In this document: in pieces, positions 47,522 to 56,291 of the stretch
How positions within the stretch are numbered: the stretch's first letter is position 1
How the letters are laid out: each line of letters starts with the position of its first letter
Source: Brevibacillus panacihumi
GTDB lineage: Bacteria > Bacillota > Bacilli > Brevibacillales > Brevibacillaceae
Length of the DNA stretch: 64,000 nt
Assembly (NCBI RefSeq): GCF_003710985.1
Contig: NZ_RHHT01000019.1
Span: forward strand, 1 to 64,000
Reading direction: 5' to 3'
Position numbers and translations under genes: made by a program
Notes under the pieces: model-generated
What the model saw: only the letters and a program-made list of their open reading frames with translations
What the model was told of the DNA's origin: nothing
The model's database searches: none

Positions 47522-48466
47522 GTGTTTCGTCTTACTTTGCAGAAAGACTCAAATGTCTCGTATCACGAACAATTGTACCAACAGATCGCCGCCTCGATCC
47601 GAAGCGGCGAATTGTCACCGCACGAGCAGCTCCCTACTGTAAGAGAACTGGCTGCCCAGCTGAAAATCAACTACAATACAGTGCGCAGTGTCTACTTGCG
47701 CTTGCAGCAGGAAGGGATGGTAGATTCTCGGCAAGGGCGGGGGACCATTGTCAGCAACGTCGTCAATGACCCGCTCCTGACACGCAACCCTGCCCATCTG
47801 GCTCTGCTGGCGAAAGAAACCCTGCACAAAATAAAAGCGATGGGCTACTCCCTCGATGAATTTTCCCGCGTTCTGTCAGCTGTCGTTCAGGAAGTGAATC
47901 AGTTTCCTGTTTTGTTTTTGCGTTATACCGAGCTGGAGCTGGCAGAGTATTTGCGTCTGGTCCAATACCATCTGCCGAGCGCGATGGTCGAGGGCAGGAC
48001 GTTTGAGGACTTTACCGAGCGGCTGGAGGAGGACCCCAGCTTTTTGCAGGAGTACAAGGCAATCGTCACTCATCCATCGGCAAGCATGAGGATGCGCCAA
48101 ATCCTCCCCAGGGAAGCGCCGCCCGTCGTCAGCCTCGATTTCATCCCGGACCCGACTACCGTCATTCCTGCGATGGAGGCGTATCCGCGGCACACCAAAG
48201 TAGGTCTCATCTGTGCGACCATACGGGGAGCAGAGGGAATGATCCAGGATTTGCACAACGCAGGAATCACCCATCTGGAGCTGCGGATCATCGAAGCTAA
48301 TCACCCCGATGTGTTTGACATGATCGCCAACTGTGATATCGTCTATATTTCCAAGCCGGGATACATGACACGGCCCCATCTGCTGACCCTGCCGAAGGTG
48401 AAGGAATACCAGGAAATTCCTGATTACCACGGCATCACCAAACTTCGCAAGATCGTCACCCAGTAG
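47522..48466 (+). CDS. GntR-type regulator with an unusual C-terminal domain
   Basis: A 314-residue regulator. Residues 1-75 are a GntR winged helix (YHEQLYQQIAASIRSGELSP, then LPTVRELAAQLKINYNTVRSVY). The C-terminal half is neither UTRA, FadR nor aminotransferase-like. It contains VSLDFIPDPTTVIPAME and a Rossmann-like stretch VGLICATIRGAEGMIQDLHNAG followed by IANCDIVYISKPGY, suggesting a small-molecule or signalling domain. The GTG at 47522 follows GAGGGGTGA. The target is unknown. Confidence 0.75.
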   Translation: MFRLTLQKDSNVSYHEQLYQQIAASIRSGELSPHEQLPTVRELAAQLKINYNTVRSVYLRLQQEGMVDSRQGRGTIVSNVVNDPLLTRNPAHLALLAKETLHKIKAMGYSLDEFSRVLSAVVQEVNQFPVLFLRYTELELAEYLRLVQYHLPSAMVEGRTFEDFTERLEEDPSFLQEYKAIVTHPSASMRMRQILPREAPPVVSLDFIPDPTTVIPAMEAYPRHTKVGLICATIRGAEGMIQDLHNAGITHLELRIIEANHPDVFDMIANCDIVYISKPGYMTRPHLLTLPKVKEYQEIPDYHGITKLRKIVTQ

Positions 48467-48570
48467 ACCGTGACAAAGGCTGATTTTCCTATGGACTAGA
48501 CTGATGTACCATGCGGATGACCACTCACCTACATACCTTGTTGATGTACCGATCAAGAGGGGGTGAGGTT

Positions 48571-48789
48571 ATGGGTTGCGGATGCAGAAAGTCGAGTTGC
48601 CACAAGTGCTACTACAAAAAATGCTGCAAAAAGAAATACTACAAGAAACACTGTTACTACAAGCCATATTACAAAACCGAATGTAGAAAAAGCTATGGTC
48701 ATGGTCATGGCCACAGCTGCGGATGTGGCGGTTACGGTGGATACGGATACGGCTCCTCTAGTCATGGTGGTTACGACAGCAAATACTAA
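48571..48789 (+). CDS. Cys/Tyr/Lys/Gly-rich small protein, possibly spore-associated
   Basis: A 72-residue protein with 10 Cys and 14 Tyr. The first half has repeated Cys-Tyr-Tyr-Lys blocks (CYYKKCC, KKHCYYKPYYKTEC); the second is His/Gly/Tyr-rich (GHGHGHSCGCGGYGGYGYG). There is no signal peptide. The composition suits metal binding or a cross-linked spore-surface protein, as known for Tyr- and Cys-rich coat proteins; no family is assigned. The ATG at 48571 follows GAGGGGGTGAGG. It has its own terminator. Confidence 0.7.
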   Translation: MGCGCRKSSCHKCYYKKCCKKKYYKKHCYYKPYYKTECRKSYGHGHGHSCGCGGYGGYGYGSSSHGGYDSKY

Positions 48790-48802
48790 GTTTATGTAGA
48801 GA

Positions 48803-48828
48803 AGGCGCCGACTATTTGGCGCTTTTTC
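48803..48828 (+). terminator. Terminator of the Cys/Tyr-rich gene
   Basis: A GCGCC / GGCGC stem is followed by five T. Confidence 0.75.
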
Positions 48829-48907
48829 GCTTTTTTTGACTATTTAGGCCCTTCTTGAAGTATATTTTTAGTACGGGATCCAATTTTTTAAAAATGGAGG
48901 GTTGAAC

Positions 48908-49264
48908 ATGAATGAGTATCTTGCATCGAGCAAGGAGGATCGGACATGGGCCATGGTCGCGCATCTGTCCACTTTGTCCGGCAGCTTTATCCCGCTCGGC
49001 AATGTTTTTGGGCCGCTGATCATCTGGCTGATCAAACGCGAGGGAAGCCCCTTTGTCGATGCGCATGGAAAAGAAGCGTTGAATTTCAATCTGTCGATTA
49101 CGATTTATGCCGCAATTTCTACCGTGCTCATCTTTATATTGATTGGTGCAGTGCTGCTCTTTGGTCTTTTTGTGCTTTGGATCGTCTGTATGATCCTCGC
49201 CTGCATCAAGGCCAATGAGGGGAAAATGTACCGTTATCCGCTAACCATACGCTTTATCAAGTAA
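48908..49264 (+). CDS. DUF4870 domain-containing membrane protein
   Basis: A 118-residue protein with about three hydrophobic segments. The DUF4870 pattern is clear: AMVAHLSTLSG near residue 17, GPLIIWLIKREGSPFVDAHG near residue 38, then ALNFNLSITIY. Function is unknown; it is a small inner-membrane protein. The ATG at 48908 follows AATGGAGGG. Confidence 0.83.
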   Translation: MNEYLASSKEDRTWAMVAHLSTLSGSFIPLGNVFGPLIIWLIKREGSPFVDAHGKEALNFNLSITIYAAISTVLIFILIGAVLLFGLFVLWIVCMILACIKANEGKMYRYPLTIRFIK

Positions 49265-49420
49265 GTCCTCCTGCTTCCATGGAGCGACTTTCTTTTTTTT
49301 GCAGGAGAAGCAGATATCCAACTCGCATAAGAAGAGGGAATTTTCCGATAAAAGCAGGAAGAGCAACCCCGTCCCACGAAATCATCTTGCAGGTAAACGG
49401 TGAATCGGGGTGGTGACAGC

Positions 49421-50533
49421 ATGCTGTCGGGCATTACTGTGGTCGATTTTTCGCACCATCTTCCCGGACCCATCTGTACCATGCGACTTGCTGAGCTTGG
49501 GGCTACGGTTCTTGAAGTCCAACCGTATCCGCAAGATCCTTCTCCATTTTCCTCTATTGCTGACGGTCCCGCCAGGAAGACGGGTGCAAGTGTTTTGCGC
49601 TCGCATCGCAATCAAAAGAGCATCTCTCTGAATCTGCGCACGGTGGAGGGGAGATCGCTCGCATTTGCTTTAGCCAGGGAAGCGGATGTCGTGGTGGAAA
49701 GCTATCGCCCGGGCGTCCTGCGTCACTTGGGGTTGGATTATGATCGGTTGTGGGAGGTTCATCCATCTGTCATTTTTTGTTCTGTGACGCATTATGGACA
49801 GAGCGGCGACCTGTACCAATTGGGCAGCAGCGATTTGAATATCCAGGCAGTAAGCGGTTTATTGTCCGCAGTTCGGGATGCTCAGGGCAGGCCGGTGGCT
49901 GGAGAGATCCCTCTGGCTGATTTCGCGGTTGGGGTCTACGCCAGCGAACAGATCTGCGCGGCATTGGTGCAGCGTGAGCGGACTGGCCGCGGAGCATATC
50001 TGGATGTCGCTTCTGCAGATCTGCTTTCCTATTGGTCTGGACTGCACGCGCTTCTTGCAAAGAGCGGCCACGCGCAACAGGCAAAGATTGATTCATCCCG
50101 TGATTTTGTGGCTTATCACGTCTATGAGACGGCTGAAGGTCAGTATGTAGCCCTGGCAGCCAGAGAAGAAAAGTTCTGGCGCAATTTTTGCCGTGCGGTG
50201 GAAAGAGCTGATTGGGAGACCATGCACACGGCAACAATCAGCGGAAATCATGATTTGTACGTGGAGTTGTGCGACTTGTTTTTGTCCCGGACACAAGCTG
50301 AATGGAGTGAATTGGGAGCAGAGGTGGACTGCTGCCTGACTGCGGTTGAAGAATGGGCCGATTGGGCAGAGAATGCCTATGTCCGCAGCCGGGAGATTGC
50401 CGATACCCTGCCGAAAGCAGGACAGGTATGGCACGAAGACCACACCCATGAATGGTTGAAGAAAAAGCTGAAAATGACGGACGCATCATTGCGACGCCTG
50501 GAGGAAATGGGCGTCATCCCTGTCCGGATATGA
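49421..50533 (+). CDS. Class III CoA-transferase (CaiB/BaiF family)
   Basis: A 370-residue protein of the formyl-CoA transferase type, moving CoA between carboxylates through an Asp acyl-enzyme. Family regions are VVDFSHHLPGPICTMRLAELGA, SLNLRTVEGR and SVTHYGQSGD, with the catalytic Asp likely in GEIPLADFAVG near residue 165. It precedes a crotonase gene by 20 bases, so the pair probably acts on one CoA ester. The ATG at 49421 follows GGGGTGGTG. Confidence 0.87.
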   Translation: MLSGITVVDFSHHLPGPICTMRLAELGATVLEVQPYPQDPSPFSSIADGPARKTGASVLRSHRNQKSISLNLRTVEGRSLAFALAREADVVVESYRPGVLRHLGLDYDRLWEVHPSVIFCSVTHYGQSGDLYQLGSSDLNIQAVSGLLSAVRDAQGRPVAGEIPLADFAVGVYASEQICAALVQRERTGRGAYLDVASADLLSYWSGLHALLAKSGHAQQAKIDSSRDFVAYHVYETAEGQYVALAAREEKFWRNFCRAVERADWETMHTATISGNHDLYVELCDLFLSRTQAEWSELGAEVDCCLTAVEEWADWAENAYVRSREIADTLPKAGQVWHEDHTHEWLKKKLKMTDASLRRLEEMGVIPVRI

Positions 50534-50553
50534 TAAAAAAGGGGGTAGCGAGA

Positions 50554-51318
50554 ATGGAGGAAAAAGACAAGCAGATTCTTGTCGATAAGCGAGACGGGGT
50601 ATGGACCATCACCCTGAATCGTCCACAGGTGTTGAATGCCTTGACTGTCGAGATGTTCGGACTGTTGCGGGACGTGATCGTGGAAGCAGCTGAAGAGGAG
50701 GCAGCTGAATGTATAGTGCTGCGAGGTGAAGGAGGCAACTTCTGTTCCGGAGCTGATTTGAGCGTGCTCGGTTCGCTGAAGGAGGAGAGTCAGGCGCATG
50801 AGGCTCTGAGCGTCATCAACGACTTGTTAACCCGTCTGCACCAGATGCCAAAGCCGGTAATCGCCGCAATTGATGGCGTAGCGGTGGGAGCAGGATTGAA
50901 TTTGGCTTTGCATGCCGATTTTGTCATCGCTGCTGAGAATGCACGCCTTCAGGAGCCATTTGTACAAATAGGCTTGACGACGGATTTCGGCGGGACGTAT
51001 CTGCTGCCCCGTCTGGTCGGGATGGCGCAAGCGAAGCGCTTGGCACTATTGGCAGATCCGATCTCAGGAGAAGAGGCAGAACGGATCGGCTTGATCTACA
51101 AGGCAGTTCCCGCTGCTCTTCTCCATCAGGAAGTCGGGGACCTGCTCGCACGATTGCGGCGACTGCCCAAGCAGGCGTATTCCGTCACCAAAGAAGGGCT
51201 CAATCAAAGCCTGCAACATGATCTGGCCCATATGTTGGCTTGGGAAAAAGATCAACAGCCCGCATTGTTGCAGCATCCGGAGTTCGCAGCCCTCATACGG
51301 GCAAAAATGAAGCGATAA
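50554..51318 (+). CDS. Enoyl-CoA hydratase/isomerase family protein
   Basis: A 254-residue crotonase-fold protein. The oxyanion hole is formed by regions FCSGADL and GVAVGAGLNLALHADF. The segment LTTDFGGTYLLPRL has Asp where hydratases have Pro-Glu, like PaaG-type isomerases. A Glu at the other catalytic site is less certain. It follows the CaiB-like gene as one unit. The ATG at 50554 follows AAGGGGGTAGCG. The exact reaction is open. Confidence 0.87.
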   Translation: MEEKDKQILVDKRDGVWTITLNRPQVLNALTVEMFGLLRDVIVEAAEEEAAECIVLRGEGGNFCSGADLSVLGSLKEESQAHEALSVINDLLTRLHQMPKPVIAAIDGVAVGAGLNLALHADFVIAAENARLQEPFVQIGLTTDFGGTYLLPRLVGMAQAKRLALLADPISGEEAERIGLIYKAVPAALLHQEVGDLLARLRRLPKQAYSVTKEGLNQSLQHDLAHMLAWEKDQQPALLQHPEFAALIRAKMKR

Positions 51319-51369
51319 CAACTGGAAAGATTATCCGTTGAGCCTTTCAGCATTCTGTGATAAAGTAAG

Positions 51370-51615
51370 AGCAACAACTTCCTGCGATGTACGTAAGGCC
51401 GTAAATGTTTCTAACCTTATACGTGTTATTCGGGAGACGAAATTTCGCTGTAGATGTCAAGCCCACCTCCTGCTGGGATGCATGGGAAGGCAGAAGCGCG
51501 AAAAAGGGTCACCCACCTGTGTGAGCGCAGGTTATAGAAACATGAGGTCAACGGCAGAGCGGGTACACGTAAAAATGCGAAACCACCTGGAACATCGTTT
51601 CCGGGTGGTTTTTTT
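51370..51615 (+). ncRNA. ssrS: 6S RNA-like structured transcript
   Basis: A non-coding stretch with long-range complementarity typical of a rod-shaped 6S RNA. ATGTTTCTAACCT (51405-51417) pairs with AGGTTATAGAAACAT (51529-51543), flanked by GCCGT (51398-51402) with ACGGC (51551-51555). A large central region lies between. A promoter-like TTGAGC (51333-51338) with TAAAGT (17-base spacing) precedes it, and a terminator (51581-51615) ends it, giving a transcript of about 245 bases. The 6S name rests on this fold and partial sequence memory. Confidence 0.6.
51579..51615 (+). terminator. Terminator of the 6S-like transcript
   Basis: AACCACCTGGAA and TTCCGGGTGGTT pair as a 12-bp stem with one G-U pair, followed by a run of T. 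Confidence 0.82.
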
Positions 51616-51655
51616 GGTTCCATTCCCTTTGTCCGACTGGATTGAACTCTTTCTG

Positions 51656-52096
51656 TTACCCTTGGTTCTGGCTTTTGCCCTGTCCTTTTTGTCCTTGGCC
51701 CTGCTGTCCTTGCTGTCCTTGTTGGTTCCCCTGCTGAACAATCGTCAAGGATTGGTGCAGAGAGTCGGTGTCCTTCGCATCCTGGAGAATCTGATACATC
51801 TGCAAGAAGTTAGCCTTTTGTCCTTCTGGAATTCCCTTGATGCGTACCGTCATCTCTTGGGGGCCATTGTTTTGTTGTCCCTGCTGTTGCTGCTGGGAGC
51901 CCGAGTTTTTATCATTGCCGCCACCCATCGGTTCGTCGAGAAAGCTCAGGAACATGGAGTCGTTTTCTTGGCTGTCTTGCGATTCCCCGTTGTGGGCATT
52001 GCTTTGCTGCTGATCCTGGCCTTGGTTGCCTTGCTGTTGATCGAACAGGACACTGAATTCGTTCAAATCTGTCTGGATGATGCCAATCACGTTCAT
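51656..52096 (-). CDS. Gln/Gly-rich low-complexity protein, unknown function
   Basis: A 146-residue protein with a short ordered start (NVIGIIQTDLNEFSVLFD) and a middle segment MTVRIKGIPEGQKANFLQMYQIL, flanked by Gln-, Gly- and Asn-rich runs (SGSQQQQQGQQNNG, QQGNQQGQQGQQGQGQKGQG). The ends look disordered, as in prion-like domains. The ATG at 52096 follows AAAGGAG. It follows the DUF2512 gene by 21 bases, so they may be co-transcribed. No signal peptide is present. Confidence 0.75.
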   Translation of the reverse strand: MNVIGIIQTDLNEFSVLFDQQQGNQGQDQQQSNAHNGESQDSQENDSMFLSFLDEPMGGGNDKNSGSQQQQQGQQNNGPQEMTVRIKGIPEGQKANFLQMYQILQDAKDTDSLHQSLTIVQQGNQQGQQGQQGQGQKGQGKSQNQG

Positions 52097-52117
52097 TTCG
52101 ATGCTCCTTTCAGGAAG

Positions 52118-52462
52118 TCACCCTGGATGTTTGGTGTGGTGTACGCCTTTACGCTGGAGATAGCCGTGGAAGAAATACTCCTCCACCCCGATGATCAAGG
52201 ATGTCAACAATAGACCGGACAACGCGAAGGTCTGATTAAAAAGGGAGCAGCTCGCCCAAAACAGGGCGAACACAAGGAAGAAATCGGCTGTAGTCGCTAA
52301 TGTATTGTTCGTACTGGGCAAGATCAGCAAATCGCCAATGGCGTAGGCAATCAGACTGATGATTACACTTGCTACGATCGCAAAAGCAAGGGAGGTCCCT
52401 GACCACCAGAGTCCAGGAATCGCTACTATACCGTTAGATACGAGCTTGATCAGGATGTTCAA
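52118..52462 (-). CDS. DUF2512 family membrane protein
   Basis: A 114-residue protein with about four hydrophobic segments. The family pattern is visible as IAYAIGDLLILPSTNN near residue 40, LFWASCSLF near residue 70 and IGVEEYFFHGYLQ near residue 94. Function is unknown. I chose the TTG at 52462, 8 bases after AAAGGAGGAG; a GTG further upstream would lie before that ribosome site. It is downstream of rqcH on the same strand. Confidence 0.78.
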   Translation of the reverse strand: MNILIKLVSNGIVAIPGLWWSGTSLAFAIVASVIISLIAYAIGDLLILPSTNNTLATTADFFLVFALFWASCSLFNQTFALSGLLLTSLIIGVEEYFFHGYLQRKGVHHTKHPG

Positions 52463-52513
52463 GTTTGGAACTCCTCCTTTCACATGCTCTTAGTATGAGC
52501 GTTGCCTTCGCTG

Positions 52514-54241
52514 CTATGCGTTTCCCTTGGCGTTCATTTTCAATCTGAGGACCAAGTCTTCGTCAGGTGTAACGTAGACGGTTTTTTGCTGTTCATAGAT
52601 ACAGAAGCCTGGTTTTGAGCCACTGGGTTTTTTTACATGCTTGACCAAGGTGTAGTCTACAGGGACTTGGCTTCCCTGCTGGGCGCGGCTGAAAAAGGCC
52701 GCGAGATTGGCTGCTTCCAGCAAGGTTTGTTCAGAGAACTGCCGTGCCCGGATGACGACGTGGGATCCCGGAATATCCTTGGTATGCAGCCAGGTGTCTT
52801 GCGGAGATGCCAGCTTGTTGGTCAGGTACTCATTTTGCTTGTTATTCTTGCCGACTAGAATTTCCGTTCCGTCAGAAGAAGTGTATGTTTCCAGAGCTGG
52901 CTTCGTATCTTTCTTTTTGCGCATCCCTCGCTTTTTGCGGTCGCGCATGTACCCTTGCTCGACCAGTTCGTCGCGAATTTCTTCTGCCTCCTGCAAGCTG
53001 GCATGCTCCAGCTGCCCCAATAATCCATCGAGGTAGAGGATCTCCGTTCTTGCTTGCTCGATTTGTTCGCTGACTACCTGGATGCTGTTTTTCGCCTTGT
53101 TGTAACGCTTGTAATAGGATTGCAGGTTTTCCGACGGAGTCTTCAGCGGGTCCAGCGGAATGGTGATGGTCCCTCCGGCTTCGTCGTACCAGTTGACGGT
53201 GACCAGTTCCTTGTCGCCGCGCTTGATTTGATGCATATTGGCCGTGATCATCTCTCCGTACAGGCGGAATTGCTCGGCGTCCCTGGCGTCCTCGAGTGTC
53301 TGCAGGAGCTTTTCGATTTTTTTCTCGTTCTTGTTCCGCTCTCCCGTAACGAATCGGATCAGATCATGGGCGCGCTGCTTGACCGTATCGCGAAAGGCTT
53401 TTCCTTCGTAGTACGCCTGCAGGCAAGACTGGACCGTGGGATAAGGCGTAAGGGATTCCGGTTCAAGGTGTGTGAGCTCCACGACATGAAAATATGATTT
53501 GTCCCGAGTTGTCACGATCATGGGTGTATAACGCTCGGCGAGCAGGTCGTCCCGAATGCCGGAAAAGGCTTCCCAAAGGCTGTCTCGTGTAGCCAGTCCC
53601 GCTCTATGAACGATTTCCTTTGCCAAAAGAGGACTTACCCCTGTGTAGGCATCGACAATTTGCTTGTCCAAGCGTCCGGTATTCCAGTCAAGGGACGTGA
53701 TGAATTCCATCTTGTCTACTTCAAAGAGATTGCGCTTGTTTTGGCCTGGCGGGGATACATAGGGACGGCCCGGAATGACCTGTCTGTATTGACTGATCGC
53801 CAACGTGACGTGCATGGCGCTGTCCAGGATGGTACCGGAAGCTGGATCGACGAGAATGATGTTGCTGTGTTTTCCCATAACCTCCATGATGATTCTGCGT
53901 ACCGTCGTATCTCCCAGCTCATCGCGCGTGCGCACGTCGATGTGAATGATGCGCTCCATGCCGACTTGCTGGATCGATTCGATCATCCCGCCTTCGCAAT
54001 GCTTGCGCAGAAGCATGCAGAACATCGGCGCTTCCAGCGGATTGGTAAACTCCTCTGTCGTCACATGGATGCGCGGATAGGTAGGGTTGGCCGAGAGCAA
54101 GAGCTTGAGGTTCTCTCCTTGTGTACGAACCTGCATAAGGATATCGCTGTGGTGGGGCTGATGAATCTTGGAAATGCGCCCACCGACCAATCTATGTAAT
54201 TCCTGTGCTACGGCACGGGTGACTACGCCATCGAATGCCAC
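52514..54241 (-). CDS. rqcH: Rqc2 homologue RqcH (NFACT protein)
   Basis: A 575-residue protein. It binds stalled 50S subunits and recruits alanyl-tRNA to add C-terminal alanine tails, marking broken nascent chains. The NFACT-N domain starts MAFDGVVTRAVAQELHRLVGGRISKI, a coiled coil lies near residues 290-440, and the NFACT-R domain follows with GTEILVGKNNKQNEYLTNKL and HTKDIPGSHVVIR. The GTG at 54241 follows GAGGTGA. Its position next to yicC/remA matches Bacillus yloA. The older name is fibronectin-binding protein FbpA. Confidence 0.93.
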   Translation of the reverse strand: MAFDGVVTRAVAQELHRLVGGRISKIHQPHHSDILMQVRTQGENLKLLLSANPTYPRIHVTTEEFTNPLEAPMFCMLLRKHCEGGMIESIQQVGMERIIHIDVRTRDELGDTTVRRIIMEVMGKHSNIILVDPASGTILDSAMHVTLAISQYRQVIPGRPYVSPPGQNKRNLFEVDKMEFITSLDWNTGRLDKQIVDAYTGVSPLLAKEIVHRAGLATRDSLWEAFSGIRDDLLAERYTPMIVTTRDKSYFHVVELTHLEPESLTPYPTVQSCLQAYYEGKAFRDTVKQRAHDLIRFVTGERNKNEKKIEKLLQTLEDARDAEQFRLYGEMITANMHQIKRGDKELVTVNWYDEAGGTITIPLDPLKTPSENLQSYYKRYNKAKNSIQVVSEQIEQARTEILYLDGLLGQLEHASLQEAEEIRDELVEQGYMRDRKKRGMRKKKDTKPALETYTSSDGTEILVGKNNKQNEYLTNKLASPQDTWLHTKDIPGSHVVIRARQFSEQTLLEAANLAAFFSRAQQGSQVPVDYTLVKHVKKPSGSKPGFCIYEQQKTVYVTPDEDLVLRLKMNAKGNA

Positions 54242-54340
54242 TTTGATTCACCTCGTTCTTAATGGTTGCAATGATGCCTTCACAGTGTAGCATAAATCGG
54301 CTGCAGAGGGATGAATGTTGTATCCTTTAACCTGCATGAG

Positions 54341-54370
54341 TTGACACTGCAAATAGTTGTCTCCTATAAT
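54341..54370 (+). promoter_or_regulatory. Promoter of the yicC-remA-gmk-rpoZ block
   Basis: TTGACA (54341-54346) and TATAAT (54365-54370), with both hexamers at consensus and an 18-base spacer. It lies in the divergent region between rqcH and yicC. Confidence 0.8.
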
Positions 54371-54478
54371 AAATTAACGATTTTTTGGTCGTTGGGAAAT
54401 GCTCCCATTCCTCTTGGCGGCTCGTCTGCCGTGAATCCGAAAAAATCGGAACGGAATCCAGTGATGGAAGTGAATGCA

Positions 54479-55369
54479 ATGGTACGAAGCATGACGGGTT
54501 ATGGACGGAAAGAGGATGAAAAAGGAGCAATGCGCGTAACGGTGGAGATCCGTTCGGTCAATCATCGTTTTTCAGACATACTGATTCGTTTGCCCAAAGC
54601 CTGGACGTTGCTGGAGGATTCGGTTCGCAAGCAAGTCGCGGCTTTTGTCAGGCGCGGACGCGTTGATGTGACGATTGCGCTGGAGGGGGAAGCGGCAGCG
54701 ACGAGATCGGAAGTCGAGATCGATTGGCAGCTCGCCAGCCAATTCGTGCAGATCGCCAGGGAGATGGGTGAGCGTTTTTCACTGGAGACGCCATTGACAC
54801 CCAAGGACCTGCTGCTTTTGCCAGGTGTGCTGCAAACCAAAGAAGGCAAGGATGAGGCCCAGCAGGACACAGGGGACTGGATCCTTGATACTGTCAAAGC
54901 GGCGGCCGAAGATCTGCTGGCGATGAAAATAGCGGAGGGAACCCAACTGCAGACCGATCTGACCAAGAGACTGTCACAGATCGGGGAGTGGGTGAGCCAA
55001 CTCCAAGAGCTTGTTCCTCAAGTCAGCGAGGAGTATCGCAAACGTCTTCAACAGCGAATGGCTGACATGCTAGGTCAGGTTTCTGTAGAGCCGGACCCGC
55101 AGCGCATCGTACAGGAAGTCGCTATTTTCGCCGAAAGAAGCGACATCAGCGAAGAGGTTACGCGGCTGCAAAGCCACTGCCTCCAATTTTCCGAGCAGCT
55201 CGGACGCGATGACGCGATAGGGCGAGGGCTAGATTTTCTCTTGCAGGAAATGAACCGGGAAGCGAACACCATTGCTTCCAAAGCAAATCATTTACATATT
55301 CAACATCTGGCAGTCGAGATCAAGACGGAGCTGGAAAAGATGAGAGAGCAAGTTCAGAACATCGAGTAG
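54479..55369 (+). CDS. YicC family endoribonuclease-like protein (YloC)
   Basis: A 296-residue protein of the YicC/YloC family, recently described as endoribonuclease-like with a role in RNA turnover. The start [12 protein letters not shown] is the conserved N-terminus, and the C-terminal [15 protein letters not shown] and [15 protein letters not shown] are typical. I chose the ATG at 54479 because of the conserved N-terminus; the GGAAGTGA upstream is a fair ribosome site. It heads a block of remA-gmk-rpoZ. Confidence 0.9.
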   Translation: MVRSMTGYGRKEDEKGAMRVTVEIRSVNHRFSDILIRLPKAWTLLEDSVRKQVAAFVRRGRVDVTIALEGEAAATRSEVEIDWQLASQFVQIAREMGERFSLETPLTPKDLLLLPGVLQTKEGKDEAQQDTGDWILDTVKAAAEDLLAMKIAEGTQLQTDLTKRLSQIGEWVSQLQELVPQVSEEYRKRLQQRMADMLGQVSVEPDPQRIVQEVAIFAERSDISEEVTRLQSHCLQFSEQLGRDDAIGRGLDFLLQEMNREANTIASKANHLHIQHLAVEIKTELEKMREQVQNIE

Positions 55370-55392
55370 GACGAAAGGATGGGCTGGGCCGC

Positions 55393-55653
55393 ATGGCAAT
55401 CAAGCTAATCAATATTGGATTTGGCAACATCGTGAACGCCAACCGCATCATCTCCATTGTAAGTCCTGAATCTGCTCCGATCAAACGGATCATTCAGGAG
55501 GCGCGGGACCGCAATATGCTGGTGGACGCGACATATGGAAGACGGACGCGTGCGGTGATCATCACGGACAGCGATCACGTCATTTTGTCCGCAGTGCAGC
55601 CGGAGACGGTGGCACAAAGGCTGACGACGAAAGATGATGAATCGGACGAATAA
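55393..55653 (+). CDS. remA: Extracellular matrix/biofilm regulator RemA
   Basis: An 86-residue DNA-binding protein of the RemA/DUF370 family that activates matrix operons in Bacillus. Conserved regions are [20 protein letters not shown] and [19 protein letters not shown]. The ATG at 55393 is preceded by GAAAGGATGGGC. It is located between yicC and gmk, as in Bacillus. Confidence 0.95.
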   Translation: MAIKLINIGFGNIVNANRIISIVSPESAPIKRIIQEARDRNMLVDATYGRRTRAVIITDSDHVILSAVQPETVAQRLTTKDDESDE

Positions 55654-55668
55654 GTAGGAGTGTAAATC

Positions 55669-56289
55669 ATGGATATGTCTGATCGTGGTCTCCTTTTGAT
55701 TCTATCCGGACCTGCAGGGGTAGGGAAGGGCACTGTCTGCAAAGCCCTTCGCGAACGTATGCCTGATCTGGTATACTCGGTATCTGCTACGACGCGCCAG
55801 CCGCGTCCCGGAGAGGTAGAGGGAGTCAATTACTTTTTCAAAAGCAAAGAAGAATTTCGCCGCATGATCGAGCAAGACGAATTGCTCGAATGGGCAGAAT
55901 ACGTGGGGAATTACTACGGAACACCGCGTGCCTTCGTCGATTCGATGCTGGCTTCTGGGCGCGATGTCATTTTGGAGATCGAAGTCCAGGGTGCCTTGCA
56001 GGTAAAAGAAAAGTTTCCCCAGGGGACGTTTTTGTTCCTCGCTCCTCCAGATCTGGAAGTACTGGAAAACCGGATCATCGGCCGCGGCACAGAGTCCGAG
56101 GAAACGATTCGCAAGCGGATGGAAGTGGCGCGAGCGGAGATCGAGCTGATGGACCATTACGATTATGTCGTGGTCAATGACGAAATTGAGTGGGCGTGCG
56201 ACCGGATTCAGGCGATCATCACTGCCGAGCATCTGAAGAGAGAACGCCAGGTACACAAATATCGCAAATGGTTGAAGGAGGTTCGATAA
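55669..56289 (+). CDS. gmk: Guanylate kinase
   Basis: A 206-residue P-loop kinase that phosphorylates GMP to GDP. The P-loop is [11 protein letters not shown] (residues 13-23), and GMP-binding [17 protein letters not shown] follows near residue 42. The remaining [15 protein letters not shown] fits. The ATG at 55669 follows TAGGAGTG. It is in the yicC-remA-gmk-rpoZ order. Confidence 0.96.
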   Translation: MDMSDRGLLLILSGPAGVGKGTVCKALRERMPDLVYSVSATTRQPRPGEVEGVNYFFKSKEEFRRMIEQDELLEWAEYVGNYYGTPRAFVDSMLASGRDVILEIEVQGALQVKEKFPQGTFLFLAPPDLEVLENRIIGRGTESEETIRKRMEVARAEIELMDHYDYVVVNDEIEWACDRIQAIITAEHLKRERQVHKYRKWLKEVR

Positions 56290-56291
56290 TC

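Noticed and set aside
51338-52213. 291-codon plus-strand frame over the 6S-like RNA and Gln-rich gene
   Set aside because: It spans a terminator, and is the antisense of a Gln-rich frame that has a proper start and ribosome site.
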